DNA of 64,000 nt from Saprospiraceae bacterium (GCA_022841745.1 JALHQW010000035.1:1-64000); one strand, 5' to 3'. Shown: positions 34,631 to 43,795, counted from the stretch's first letter. Translations and numbers: made by a program. Notes: generated by a model not told the origin, from the letters alone.

Positions 34631-36283
34631 TCACAACGACACCCCCCGTTTCCAAGGAATAAAATCATCCTGCCCCAGCCGCTCCGAGTGTGTCATCGCC
34701 TCGCCGCTTGCCACCCGAATCATCAGCTCCAGTAGTTCCTCGCCCTTGGTTTCGATGGTATCCTCCCCGGAAATGACCGTCCCAGCGTCAATATCAATAA
34801 TATCGCTCATCCGCCGAGCCAAGGGTGTGTTCGTGGCCATTTTTATCACGGGTGCAATGGGGTTGCCAGTCGGAGTGCCAAGGCCTGTAGTAAAAACGAC
34901 GAGGTTGGCGCCGCTGGCCACTTCGGCGGTGGTGCTCTCCACGTCATTGCCGGGGGTGCAGAGCAATGCGAGGCCAGGCTTCGTGGCCTGTTCCGTGTAG
35001 TCCAGCACGTCGGTCACGGGGGAGTTGCCGCCCTTTTTTGCCGCTCCCGCCGACTTCATGGCATCGGTGATGAGGCCGTCCCGGATATTGCCCGGCGAGG
35101 GGTTCATGTCGAAACCGGAGCCGACCTCCTGCGCCCGCTGCGAGTAGCTGCGCATCAGCTTCGCAAATTTTTCGGCGTTCTCCTCGGTCGTGCATCGGTC
35201 AATCAGGTTCTGTTCCACGGCATTCAGCTCCGGGAACTCACTCAAAATAGACGTACCGCCCAGTACGGCCAGCAAATCGGAGGCATGGCCGAGGGCAGGA
35301 TTGGCGGAAATGCCGCTAAAACCGTCAGAGCCGCCACATTCCAGCCCCACAACGAGCTTCGAGAGGGGCGCAGGAAGCCTTTCCTGCCGGTTTGCCTGCA
35401 TCAAACCGACGAAGGTTTGCCGCACTGCGTCGGCGATGAAATCGCGCTCTGAGCGGCTTTTTTGTTGCTCCAAATAGAAAATGGGCTTGCCGTGATGAGG
35501 ATCGAAGGCGTCCAGTGAAGTTTTCAGGAGGTCAATCTGGGCGTGTTGGCAGCCGAGTGAGAGTACGGTTGCCCCAGCCACATTGGGGTTCAGAATGTAG
35601 CCAGCCAGCAGTCGGCAAAGTGCCTGTGAATCCTGTTGGGTGCCACCGCAGCCTCCGTCGTGGGTGAGGAACTTGATGCCGTCCACGTTGGGGAAAGGTC
35701 GGCGGCGCTGCACCTCGGCGGCGTCCTGCACGACGTCGGCAGCGAGGAGCTCGCCCTCCCCTACCCCATCGCCGTGCAGTTGGAGGAGCTTCGCAACGTC
35801 CACGGAAAAGCTGCGGCCCGTCAGGTAGCCCAGCGGCTCAAGCAGCGCATCCCGCATGACTTCGATGTTCCTGTTTTCACAAAAAACCAAGGGAATGACA
35901 AGCCAATAATTGCGCGTACCCACTTTGCCGTCGGCGCGGTGGTAGCCTGCGAAAGTCCAGTTTTTGAACTTGGAAACGTCCGGCGCCGGCCAGTTCGTCC
36001 GACGATCGCCGATGTGGTACTCCTCCGAATCGTGCGTGACATTCTCGCGGCTGATGCGCGTACCCGCGGGGATGGGTCGCACCGCCCGCCCGATGCGCAC
36101 GCCGTACATGGTGATTTCGTCGCCTTCGGCGAAATCGCGTTCAGCGAACTTGTGCTTGGTCGCAATATCTTCCAGCAATTGGATGGAGAGCCCGTTCTGG
36201 GCAACCTGTTCGCCAGCTTTGAGGTCTTGCAGTGCGACGATGATATTGTCGGCAGGATGGACTTTCAGTGTGGTGTTTTTCAT
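34631..36283 (-). CDS. uxaA: altronate dehydratase
   Basis: Dehydrates D-altronate (galacturonate pathway) to 2-keto-3-deoxygluconate. The 550-residue product combines an N-terminal SAF domain (residues ~1-95: LKVHPADNIIVALQDLKAGE) with the large UxaA C-terminal region (FAGYHRADGKVGTRNYWLVI, THDGGCGGTQQDSQAL, LSLGCQHAQID, VGLECGGSDGFSGISANPALG), whose cysteines suit Fe/metal binding. ATG 36283 is chosen because upstream in-frame sequence overlaps the next gene and lacks family similarity. With uxuA it supplies both uronate branches. Confidence 0.92.
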   Translation of the reverse strand: MKNTTLKVHPADNIIVALQDLKAGEQVAQNGLSIQLLEDIATKHKFAERDFAEGDEITMYGVRIGRAVRPIPAGTRISRENVTHDSEEYHIGDRRTNWPAPDVSKFKNWTFAGYHRADGKVGTRNYWLVIPLVFCENRNIEVMRDALLEPLGYLTGRSFSVDVAKLLQLHGDGVGEGELLAADVVQDAAEVQRRRPFPNVDGIKFLTHDGGCGGTQQDSQALCRLLAGYILNPNVAGATVLSLGCQHAQIDLLKTSLDAFDPHHGKPIFYLEQQKSRSERDFIADAVRQTFVGLMQANRQERLPAPLSKLVVGLECGGSDGFSGISANPALGHASDLLAVLGGTSILSEFPELNAVEQNLIDRCTTEENAEKFAKLMRSYSQRAQEVGSGFDMNPSPGNIRDGLITDAMKSAGAAKKGGNSPVTDVLDYTEQATKPGLALLCTPGNDVESTTAEVASGANLVVFTTGLGTPTGNPIAPVIKMATNTPLARRMSDIIDIDAGTVISGEDTIETKGEELLELMIRVASGEAMTHSERLGQDDFIPWKRGVSL

Positions 36284-36294
36284 AAAATCCGGAT

Positions 36295-36729
36295 TCAAAA
36301 CCAGTTGATGTTCTCCGGCTTCAAGGTGGCACAAGCAGGGCCGCCTTTTTTGTCGGTCAAAAATACTTGTGCCTTGATGGGTTCTTGGTTCAAAATTGCA
36401 GCCTCTATTTCCGGCCATCCGAGGTGTTGCAGGTTTATTTTTGCACGGCAGAACCTCATTCTTACAGCACCGTTTTTGTCAAACCAAACAAGGTACAGGA
36501 ACCGTCCACCGACAGGGCCATGTACGAATGAGCCGAGAAAATTGGGAGAGCCGTCCTTGTTCTCGCCTACTTGTACGGTCAATTCGAAGTTATGTGAACT
36601 GGTGTCGCCAGGAACCTCAAAAATGATTTCGTCGCCTCGTTGTACGCCTACGTACACGTTCTGGCAGTCGGCAACTACCCGCCCGGGGAAGTTGCTGCAA
36701 TGCAATTGAATGGTAATGTTCTTTTTCAT
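36295..36729 (-). CDS. DUF5990 family protein
   Basis: A 144-residue cytoplasmic protein beginning MKKNITIQLHCSNFPGRVV. Conserved segments NVYVGVQRGDEIIFEVPGD, PNFLGSFVHGPVGGRFLYLVW and FRRAKINLQHLGWPEIEAAI-like FCRAKINLQHLGWPEIE, then DKKGGPACATLKPENINW, match the DUF5990 pattern as I know it. Function unknown. It lies 11 bases upstream of uxaA, same strand. ATG 36729 is preferred over 36747. Confidence 0.8.
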   Translation of the reverse strand: MKKNITIQLHCSNFPGRVVADCQNVYVGVQRGDEIIFEVPGDTSSHNFELTVQVGENKDGSPNFLGSFVHGPVGGRFLYLVWFDKNGAVRMRFCRAKINLQHLGWPEIEAAILNQEPIKAQVFLTDKKGGPACATLKPENINWF

Positions 36730-36888
36730 CAAAGACCAGTATTTCAAATCTCTTTTTTCGGTGCCAGTTCCTCCCCTACCCTATTTTTGGCTACTTATCG
36801 CTGCGATAGGATTTGATGTAGCAAAGCAAAGGGAAAATCGGGAAATATTTACAGCAAGTAAATCAGTTTAAGTAATTTCAAATTTACT

Positions 36889-37261
36889 ACTTATATACTT
36901 ACCACACGTATTTACTAAAAATTAGTTAATACTTATTTACTTATCGTACTCATTTAATGTTTTACATAAGGCACTTAGATACGTTTTCGACTTACCTACT
37001 TATCTAATCATAAAACTTACATCATTACATACTTATTCACTTACCATACGCTGTTAATTATCTACGGTTTTACTCACCGTAATTATTTACTTTCTTACTC
37101 ACCATAATTATTTACTCATTTCGCTTGGATACTTATCTAAGTAAACCTATCTTTGCCACATGGCATCAGCGGCGATACTTACCATACTTATACAAGTACT
37201 AAGTATTGTTGAAAGCTAAGAAAGAATTGGAGCTTATCTACTTACTGTACTTACATACTTA
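36889..37261. repeat. ACTTA/ACTCA repeat array, probable partition centromere
   Basis: About 20 copies of ACTTA or ACTCA in 373 AT-rich bases directly upstream of parA, many in pairs 8-9 bases apart: 36889/36897, 36931/36939/36948, 36990/36998, 37031/37039, 37177/37186, 37240/37249/37257. An 8-base period with AT-rich spacers resembles sites bound by ribbon-helix-helix partition proteins (TP228 parH-type ACTC boxes). The likely binder is the protein at 38060-38452. No gene is present in 36730-37308. Confidence 0.65.
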
Positions 37262-37308
37262 TTTTATAAGTAATTGAAATACAAGCACTTGAACAAACAT
37301 CAATCAAC

Positions 37309-37989
37309 ATGATTATTTCAGTAACGAACTTAAAAGGTGGGGTAGGGAAGAGCACCTTGGCCCAAAACCTGGCTGTAATACTGGCACAAAAAGGCTACAA
37401 CCTTTGCGTGGCGGACACCGATGTAGAGCAACAGACTTCAATGAAATGGGCGGGAGTCCGGGCGTCACTTGGTGAGGGAAGCATAGCAGATGTGCCCGTT
37501 TTCCTCATCAACCCAGACACGATTTCAGATCAAATTTTGAACAAGTTGGGCAAGAAATACGACCTCGTAATCATTGACGGAACGCCTGCCTTGACAGAAT
37601 TGACCACTCGGATCGTCATAATGAGCGACCTGGTTTTGACGCCAATCCTTGCCAGTGCCACCGACGTTTGGGCGCTCGACACGTTCCTGAAGCGCTTCGA
37701 AGAAGCCAAAATCACCAAAGAGGCAATGGGCGGAAAAGTGGAACTTCGGGTGGTATTGAACAAGTACAACGACCGCGTGAACCTTGACCGGGAAATCGGC
37801 GAGACCATCAAAGAGATGGGCGTAAAGCTGCTCGACGCAAAAGTGTCCACCCGCGTGGCCTACAAGGAAGCCACGGTGCAGGGCCTCGGTGTTGCGGAGC
37901 TGAAGGATAAGAACGCCCAAGCTGAAATGGCCGCCTTGGTCAAGGAGTTGGAGAAGACCATCAAGCAAGTAGCCAAAGCGAAAGGTTAG
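37309..37989 (+). CDS. parA: ParA-type partition ATPase
   Basis: A 226-residue deviant Walker ATPase: MIISVTNLKGGVGKSTLAQNLA (KGGVGKST P-loop), VADTDVEQQTSMKWA, DLVIIDGTPALTELT (Walker B). It has no N-terminal HTH, so it belongs to the short ParF/type Ib class used by plasmids, not the chromosomal Soj class. It moves plasmid DNA by dynamic ATP-dependent DNA binding together with a small centromere-binding partner, here the next gene, and the ACTTA array upstream. Confidence 0.9.
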   Translation: MIISVTNLKGGVGKSTLAQNLAVILAQKGYNLCVADTDVEQQTSMKWAGVRASLGEGSIADVPVFLINPDTISDQILNKLGKKYDLVIIDGTPALTELTTRIVIMSDLVLTPILASATDVWALDTFLKRFEEAKITKEAMGGKVELRVVLNKYNDRVNLDREIGETIKEMGVKLLDAKVSTRVAYKEATVQGLGVAELKDKNAQAEMAALVKELEKTIKQVAKAKG

Positions 37990-38002
37990 AAAATTGGGAG
38001 CA

Positions 38003-38041
38003 TGGAGGGATTTGGGAAGAATTTCTTCCCAAATCCCTCCA
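38003..38041. promoter_or_regulatory. 19-bp inverted repeat operator between parA and its partner
   Basis: TGGAGGGATTTGGGAAGAA, one central base, then its exact complement. Each arm contains GGAGGGATTTGGG, almost the iteron core near 38601-38781, so it is a likely Rep or partition-protein operator. The same word (CCCAAATCCCTCC) occurs inside the next gene at 38262-38274 and, as CCCAAATCCCTCAC, before rep at 38841. Confidence 0.75.
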
Positions 38042-38059
38042 CTTTAAAACAGCAAAGAA

Positions 38060-38452
38060 ATGGCAAAGAAAACCTTCAACATCAAGAGCACATTGGCAGT
38101 GCAGCCCAAACAGTTCTCCGTGGACGATATTGAGACCGCTGTGAAGCAGATACACGACGCCAAAGCCACACCACCGGCAAAAGCTATATCTGAGAAGCCA
38201 AAGTCCGTCAAAGCGCCGGAAAAGGTGGCAAAACAAGCGCCTGCTGCCGTCAATAAACCTTCCCAAATCCCTCCACCTTCGCCCGCCAAGCGGCTTCGTG
38301 AAGTGGAGGAAGCACCTGTTAAGAAGGTTCGGCTTTCCGTTGATATACATCCTGCAACGCATAAACGTTTGAAAATCAAGGCTATAGAGCAAGATTCGGA
38401 CATCATGCACTACGTGGAGATGCTGATTGAGCGCGATTTGGGGCTTTTGTAG
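38060..38452 (+). CDS. ribbon-helix-helix partition partner (ParG-like)
   Basis: A 130-residue basic protein. Residues ~30-85 are disordered and rich in Lys/Pro/Ala; the C-terminal 45 residues (KKVRLSVDIHPATHKRLKIKAI...YVEMLIERDL) match a ribbon-helix-helix DNA-binding fold with its beta-strand RLSVDI and two helices. Such small proteins pair with ParF-like ATPases, binding the centromere through the RHH and stimulating the ATPase through the flexible tail. The role is inferred from fold and position. Confidence 0.78.
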   Translation: MAKKTFNIKSTLAVQPKQFSVDDIETAVKQIHDAKATPPAKAISEKPKSVKAPEKVAKQAPAAVNKPSQIPPPSPAKRLREVEEAPVKKVRLSVDIHPATHKRLKIKAIEQDSDIMHYVEMLIERDLGLL

Positions 38453-38494
38453 CTCATCAAGACAGCTTTTTTTTCATTTCAAAATTAGAACACC

Positions 38495-38533
38495 AACACC
38501 AACAAAAGCAGTCGCTTTTGTTGGTGTTTTATT
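38495..38533 (+). terminator. intrinsic terminator after partition genes
   Basis: A 15-bp perfect stem AACACCAACAAAAGC/GCTTTTGTTGGTGTT, four-base loop, then TTATTTTTA. Confidence 0.8.
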
Positions 38534-38600
38534 TTTATCCTTATTTTATTCTTTTATAGCCTCTCAATCTATTGATGTTCAAAAAGTTATAAGGGTTACT

Positions 38601-38781
38601 GTGAGAGAATTGGGCAAACAGGTGAGAAAAATGGGAATATGATGTGAGAGAATTGGGCATAAAAAAGAGGAGATTGGGAAGAAAAGTGAGGTTTTTAGGA
38701 AAAACGGTGAGATAATTGGGATTAAGTGAGATATTTGGGGCTTCTCGTGAGAAAAATGGGTCAAAAGGTTAGAAAAATGGG
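38601..38781. repeat. iteron array (replication origin)
   Basis: Nine direct repeats of the type GTGAGANAATTGGG starting near 38601, 38622, 38644, 38665, 38686, 38707, 38726, 38747 and 38768, spaced 19-22 bases (two helical turns). The fourth and fifth are degenerate. They lie upstream of the Rep_3 initiator and are surrounded by AT-rich DNA, the standard plan of an iteron-regulated plasmid origin. Confidence 0.85.
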
Positions 38782-38811
38782 TAGTGGAAAGAATCACATC
38801 AACCAAATCTT

Positions 38812-38877
38812 CCCAAAAATCTCACCTTTAGCGATAACTTCCCAAATCCCTCACCTTTGGAAGTGGAGAAAATTGGG
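38812..38877. promoter_or_regulatory. inverted iteron copies at the rep promoter
   Basis: CCCAAAAATCTCAC (38812-38825) and CCCAAATCCCTCAC (38841-38854) are iterons in inverse orientation, followed by a direct copy near 38863-38877. Inverted half-iterons at this position are the usual autorepression operator of Rep_3 genes. Confidence 0.7.
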
Positions 38878-38900
38878 AATCCTAATTAACAACTACCGAC

Positions 38901-40331
38901 ATGGCAAAGAAAAGGCGCAAAAGCGGGGGCATCGTTGTCATCAAGAAAGCCAATCAACTCATAGAGTCGCGTTACCGTTTCGATATCTGGGAAACGCGGT
39001 TCTTCCTGAGCATTCTCTCGCAAATCAAGCGCGACGACGAGGATTTTCAGGTGTATCGCGTATGGTACCGCGATGTCATAAAGGCGTTCAACCTGAAATC
39101 CAACCAGAGCTACAGCTTGCTGCGGGAGGCGGCGAAGAGCATTATGAGCAAGTCGTTTTACGTCAGCTACGAGAAGGAGGGCACGGCCCGCGAGGTGCAG
39201 TACCATATCCTCCGCAAGATTGACTACATGAAGGACGGGCAGGAAGGTAGCGCCAATGAGAACCAAGAGTATATTGATGTGACCATCGAACAGGAAATGA
39301 AGCCGTTTTTCCTGCAATTGCAACGCAATTTCACCGCCTACGACCTTCGGAACGTGGTAAAACTAGGCGCTTACCCCATTCGCGTTTACGAGCTTTTGAA
39401 ACAGTACGAGAGCATCGGCGAGCGCACGATTGATGTGGAAGAAATTAAGCGAATGTTCGAGATAACAAAGGAATACCCGCGCTTCCCAGATTTTTTCCGA
39501 TGGGTCATCAAACCCGCCATCAAGGACATCAACGACCACACGGACATCCAAATACGAGACGTGGAAAAGTTGAAAGAAGGCAAGCGGGTGGTCAGTCTCC
39601 GCTTCCTCTTCCACCGCAAGCCCGACAACGAAGTGCCTCACATGCGCGCCAGCATGGAGCGGACGATGGAAATCCCATTTCCCTCACAGAATGAGGTGCA
39701 TGAGACGCCCGATGTGCTGATTAAGACCAGTAAGGACCTGCTTTTCGAGAAGTTTCATGGCGAAGTGGTACAAAAACTTGGCGTTACGCCGTCCGTTTTC
39801 ATGGGGCTGCTCGACCAGTATTCAGAGGAGCGGTTGGACGCAGCGCTCCGAGTCACGCGACGCGCAAAGGCCAGCAATCAAATCAAGGCCAGTATCCCCG
39901 GCTTTTTCATCAATGCGCTGCGAAATGGTTACACCGACCCGAAAGAAGAGGAAACCAAGCGACAGGCGACTGCCAACGAGAAGGGTAGGGTAGTGGAGAC
40001 CCTCCAACACGAACTGGAGTCCCTGCGAGAGGAAACAGCCCAGCGCATCAATGACCAAATCAAGGCGCTGACCACCGAACAGCCTGAAGTGACTGCACTT
40101 GCCATTGCCAGCCTTAAGGACAATCCCTACGCAAAGGTAATTCTGGAGAAAAAGGAAAAGTCGAACAAAAAGCCTTTGGAATTGGAAGACTACCGCAAAG
40201 ACAAGGTGCTTCGAGACCTCGTGCGCCAAGCTATCGTTGACCAACACCCCGCTGTTTTCAGCGAAATCATGGAGAAATACCAGCCCAGGATCCAGGCGAT
40301 GGAGGAGAGCATAAGGATGGTAAGTAGATAA
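38901..40331 (+). CDS. Rep_3 family replication initiator
   Basis: A 476-residue initiator. Residues ~12-120 (VIKKANQLIESRYRFDIWETRFFLSILSQI; RVWYRDVIKAFNLKSNQSYSLLREAAKSI) and ~140-235 (KPFFLQLQRNFTAYDLRNVVKLGAYPIRVYELLKQYES; DFFRWVIKPAIKDINDHTDI) are the two winged-helix modules of plasmid RepB/RepE proteins that bind iterons. A ~230-residue Gln/Glu/Lys-rich tail, with helical segments, is longer than usual. It acts with the iterons upstream to start replication. Confidence 0.88.
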   Translation: MAKKRRKSGGIVVIKKANQLIESRYRFDIWETRFFLSILSQIKRDDEDFQVYRVWYRDVIKAFNLKSNQSYSLLREAAKSIMSKSFYVSYEKEGTAREVQYHILRKIDYMKDGQEGSANENQEYIDVTIEQEMKPFFLQLQRNFTAYDLRNVVKLGAYPIRVYELLKQYESIGERTIDVEEIKRMFEITKEYPRFPDFFRWVIKPAIKDINDHTDIQIRDVEKLKEGKRVVSLRFLFHRKPDNEVPHMRASMERTMEIPFPSQNEVHETPDVLIKTSKDLLFEKFHGEVVQKLGVTPSVFMGLLDQYSEERLDAALRVTRRAKASNQIKASIPGFFINALRNGYTDPKEEETKRQATANEKGRVVETLQHELESLREETAQRINDQIKALTTEQPEVTALAIASLKDNPYAKVILEKKEKSNKKPLELEDYRKDKVLRDLVRQAIVDQHPAVFSEIMEKYQPRIQAMEESIRMVSR

Positions 40332-40388
40332 GTATGGCGTCTAAATCTAAAATCGTCTATCTGAAATCTTATATCAAAATCCCCATCC

Positions 40389-43300
40389 TCAAAACGACGC
40401 GTTCACCCCAATCGCAAAACTCCTTGTGCTGGGGAACGATGCCCATTCCAGCCCTTGCGCATTGCCAGCACCATTCGAGCCTTCAGGGTTGATGCGGTCG
40501 GGTAGGGTAGTGTAGATATAGAACAAGTCACGGCCCGTCAGCGAAATTGTCAGGTCTTGGAAAACCCTGGTTTTGCTCCGCAATTTCTCAGGTACTTGAT
40601 AGGCCAGTACAACTTCCCGCATTTTCACCCAAGTATTCTCCAGGATGCCCGGCGTGGTGATGAAACGTCCCCAGCCGCCCGTATTGCCAATGTATTTGAA
40701 ATAATAATGCACCACCTTGTCGTTCGGTGTGCCATCGGCATAGACGCCGTCGAGCACCACCCCGATATTGCTGGTCTTGCCGCTGGGGTCGGTGAAGGGT
40801 AGGCCTTCGCCATCAAGTCTCTCCTTCAGCGTTTCGGGGCTTTGGCCAGTCTGGAGGCCAATGATATAGGAGCCGGCATAAATATCGCCGCCCCATTTCG
40901 TATCCACCAAAGTGCTGAGCGTCAGGCCCTTAAAGCCGAGGCGCATCGTCCAGCCGCCTATGAACTTCGGCGAAGAATTGCCTATTGGTACCCGGCTCTC
41001 CGAAATCTGGTACAGTGTGCCGTCGTCGTTGAGGATGGGCTTGCCAGTGCCCTCATGATAGACATAATCATAGCCGACGATGGTGCCGTACTGTTCGCCT
41101 TCCCGCACTGCAATGGCCGGGCCGTTCAGTCCCCAAATATTGGCCAATTCGAGGATTTTTGCACCGTCTCCGAGGCTCACCACGGAGTTGCGGTTGCGGG
41201 CAAAATTGAAACCCGTTTGCCAGAAGAAGCCCTTGCGTTCCATCAAAGTCACGTTCATAATTGCCTCAATGCCCTTGTTTTCCAACTGGCCCGTATTGAT
41301 ACGGATTTGGTCTGCACCCGACGAGGCAGGCAGCGGTGAGTTCAGTATCTGGTCGAAGGAGCGGATATGGTAGTAGGTCATGTCCAAGTTTACCCGGTCG
41401 CTGAAAAGGCCGATGGTAGCGCCCATTTCATAGGAGTTGGCTTGTTGTGGCTTGAGGCCAATGGGCGGGATGGTAGTGGGCAAACTGGCCGTTTGGCTGC
41501 CGCCAAATGTGCTTGTAGCGTAAACAAAATCCACTTGATAAGGGTCGGTATCGGTCGCCGTTTGCGCATAGGCGCCCCGCAGTTTGAGGAAGCTCAGCCA
41601 CTTTATTTTGCTCAAATCAAATGCTTCCGTAGCAATAAAGCTCAGCGAAGCGGACGGGTAGAAATAGGAGTTGCTACCCTTTGGCAAGGATGATGTCCAG
41701 TCGTTGCGACCCGTTACTTCCAGGAACAAATAGTCGCGGTAACCGAGATTCACGAAGCTGTATAGCGAGTTGATGGCCTTCTCGAATCGGAACTCACCAA
41801 GCGTAGGCCCGGTTTGTAGGTTATCATAGTTTCCGAAATTGAACAACCAAGGGTTCACCCACCGGCCACTATTGCCCCGCAACCCGTAGCGCTCGCGCTG
41901 CCAACGAGTGCCGCCCACCGAGAAGCGCACATCGAGGTCAGAACCTCGGAATTTGTCCTTATAGGCTGTGATGAGGAACTCGTTGTTCAGCACCACATCC
42001 TTTCCTAACTCATTGGAATAGAAGCCGTTGAGTACGCCGAGTTTGTCCGTCGGCTGGTTGCGGGTCTCGAACTGGTCGAGGTTGAAGTCCGTGCCGATTT
42101 TGCCCGTCAGGTTCAGCCAGTCCGTCACATCGTATGTCAGTCCGAGCGCCCCGATGAGCTTGTTCCGCTTGAGTTCTGTGTTGTTTTTGTAGGTGTTCCA
42201 CCAAAGATGGGGTGGGGCAAAAGTGTAGGGGTAGTTGCCGCCATAATCATTGCGGGTGCCGTCCGGCAATATGTTGATGTCCTTTTCAATCCCCTTGTAG
42301 CTGCGCGGCCAGGAATAGAGGATGCCCTTGCCGAAGGAGCTTTCGTTGTTGTCACCGAGGGTCGGGCTGTTAAGGCGGTTGTAGTTGATGTAGGACAGCG
42401 AAATATCGGCATGCAATTTCTGCGAAATATCGAGCCGGGAGCCAATGTTCACGGTCGTCTGGTTGAATTTGCTGTTGGGCACGATGGCGTCGTGGTCGGT
42501 GCGGGTGAGTGACACGCGCATGGTGCCCGCCTTGCTGCCCCCCGAAAACGAGAGGTTGTGTGTTGTCGTGTTTCCTTCGTTGAAAAACTGCTTGAGGTTG
42601 TCCGGCTGCGGGTCGAAGCTGCGCATGACGCCATCCCACCAGAGCACCTGCTGCCCCTCCATGCGAGGCCCCCACGAAACGCCCGTCGAATAGTAGCCGA
42701 ACAGCTCCGTTGTGGCCTTCCCATAAGGCCCGTCCACGGCATGTTCCTCGGTTGGATAGATATAAACGCCGTCCGCGTTTTTGGGCAGCGTAGGTTCATT
42801 GAGACTGATGGGGCCGCCTGCCCCGAAAACGTTTTGCACGTCGCGGTAGCGGAAGGGCTGGATGACCTTGTGCGTCACCACGTAGTTGATGCCGATGCCG
42901 GGCTGCTGGCGGCCGCGCTTGGTGGTGATGAGCACCACGCCATTGGCACCGCGGGAGCCGTAGAGCGCCGAGGCCGTTGGGCCTTTCAGTATGTTGATGT
43001 CTTCGATGTCGTTGGGGTTGATGTTGTTGATGGCCGAGCCCCAGTCCACGCCGCGCCCGATGTCGGTCATGCCGGGTGCGTTCTCGATGGGAACGCCGTC
43101 CACCACTATCAGTGGCTCGTTGTTGGCGCTGATATTGTTGTTGCCGCGTATGGTGATGCGCGTGGTGCCGCCCTCCACACCGTTTGGCGAGGTGATTTGA
43201 ACGCCCGCCGATTTTCCGCTCAGCGAACTAACAAGGTTCGGGGCAGTGGCCAACACCACGTCGTTGCCGCTGACAGACTCAGTGGAGTAGCCCAATTCCC

Positions 43301-43655
43301 GCTTTTGCCGCTTGATGCCGAGGGCAGTCACGACCACCTCGCCCAATTGCTGCGCATCGGCCTCCATTTCCACGTCAAACTTGCTGTTTGTGCCTACGGC
43401 AATCTCCTGCTCTTTGTAGCCTACAAAGCTGAAAACCAGCACATTGCCGTCCACATCTGGCAAGGAGAGTTCGAAGCTGCCGTCCAACTCGGTGGTGGTG
43501 CCAACGCCAGGTGCAGACTTCAAAAAAACGGTCACGCCAATCATCGGTTCGCCCGTGGCATTGTCCGTCACTGTGCCAGATACTTGGCGCTGGGCAAAGA
43601 GGTTGCCCATGAATAATAGCGTGAAAATAAGGGCTGTTAACTTGTAGAGGTTCAT
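40389..43655 (-). CDS. SusC/RagA-family TonB-dependent transporter
   Basis: A 1088-residue outer-membrane transporter: signal (MNLYKLTALIFTLLFMGNLFAQ), carboxypeptidase-regulatory-like domain (residues ~23-110: RQVSGTVTDNATGEPMIGVTVFL, FSFVGYKEQEIAVG), plug (~115-240: GYSTESVSGNDV, SLSGKSAGVQITSPNG, TRITIRGNNNISANNEPLIVVDG, LKGPTASALYGSRGANGVVLI) and barrel ending in F. It is the last gene of a minus-strand set that starts with its SusD partner, with a PNGase F-like gene between: reversed relative to the usual SusC-SusD order. It probably imports glycan or glycopeptide products. Confidence 0.93.
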   Translation of the reverse strand: MNLYKLTALIFTLLFMGNLFAQRQVSGTVTDNATGEPMIGVTVFLKSAPGVGTTTELDGSFELSLPDVDGNVLVFSFVGYKEQEIAVGTNSKFDVEMEADAQQLGEVVVTALGIKRQKRELGYSTESVSGNDVVLATAPNLVSSLSGKSAGVQITSPNGVEGGTTRITIRGNNNISANNEPLIVVDGVPIENAPGMTDIGRGVDWGSAINNINPNDIEDINILKGPTASALYGSRGANGVVLITTKRGRQQPGIGINYVVTHKVIQPFRYRDVQNVFGAGGPISLNEPTLPKNADGVYIYPTEEHAVDGPYGKATTELFGYYSTGVSWGPRMEGQQVLWWDGVMRSFDPQPDNLKQFFNEGNTTTHNLSFSGGSKAGTMRVSLTRTDHDAIVPNSKFNQTTVNIGSRLDISQKLHADISLSYINYNRLNSPTLGDNNESSFGKGILYSWPRSYKGIEKDINILPDGTRNDYGGNYPYTFAPPHLWWNTYKNNTELKRNKLIGALGLTYDVTDWLNLTGKIGTDFNLDQFETRNQPTDKLGVLNGFYSNELGKDVVLNNEFLITAYKDKFRGSDLDVRFSVGGTRWQRERYGLRGNSGRWVNPWLFNFGNYDNLQTGPTLGEFRFEKAINSLYSFVNLGYRDYLFLEVTGRNDWTSSLPKGSNSYFYPSASLSFIATEAFDLSKIKWLSFLKLRGAYAQTATDTDPYQVDFVYATSTFGGSQTASLPTTIPPIGLKPQQANSYEMGATIGLFSDRVNLDMTYYHIRSFDQILNSPLPASSGADQIRINTGQLENKGIEAIMNVTLMERKGFFWQTGFNFARNRNSVVSLGDGAKILELANIWGLNGPAIAVREGEQYGTIVGYDYVYHEGTGKPILNDDGTLYQISESRVPIGNSSPKFIGGWTMRLGFKGLTLSTLVDTKWGGDIYAGSYIIGLQTGQSPETLKERLDGEGLPFTDPSGKTSNIGVVLDGVYADGTPNDKVVHYYFKYIGNTGGWGRFITTPGILENTWVKMREVVLAYQVPEKLRSKTRVFQDLTISLTGRDLFYIYTTLPDRINPEGSNGAGNAQGLEWASFPSTRSFAIGVNASF

Positions 43656-43720
43656 CGCTTTACCTTTTTTATCTTTTTGAATAGAGGGCTGTCTTTGGTT
43701 TCGCCTTCGGCGAAAAAGGA

Positions 43721-43785
43721 TGAACGCAGAGACACGGAGGCGCAGAGTTTTATAATTCCTCTGCGCCTTTGTGTCTCTGCGTTCA
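43721..43785. repeat. intergenic inverted repeat, ACGCAGA family
   Basis: 27-base arms, left TGAACGCAGAGACACGGAGG then CGCAGAG, right complementary except two G-U pairs, loop about 11 bases. Related to 3484-3611 and 20862-20940. Confidence 0.8.
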
Positions 43786-43795
43786 TTAATTATCT

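Noticed and set aside
38601-38781. DnaA-box type chromosomal origin
   Set aside because: The repeats are 19-22 base iterons next to a Rep_3 gene; no cluster of TTATCCACA-like boxes was seen.
42558-43616. Plus-strand open frame antisense to the SusC gene
   Set aside because: The SusC plug and carboxypeptidase-like domains are clear on the minus strand.
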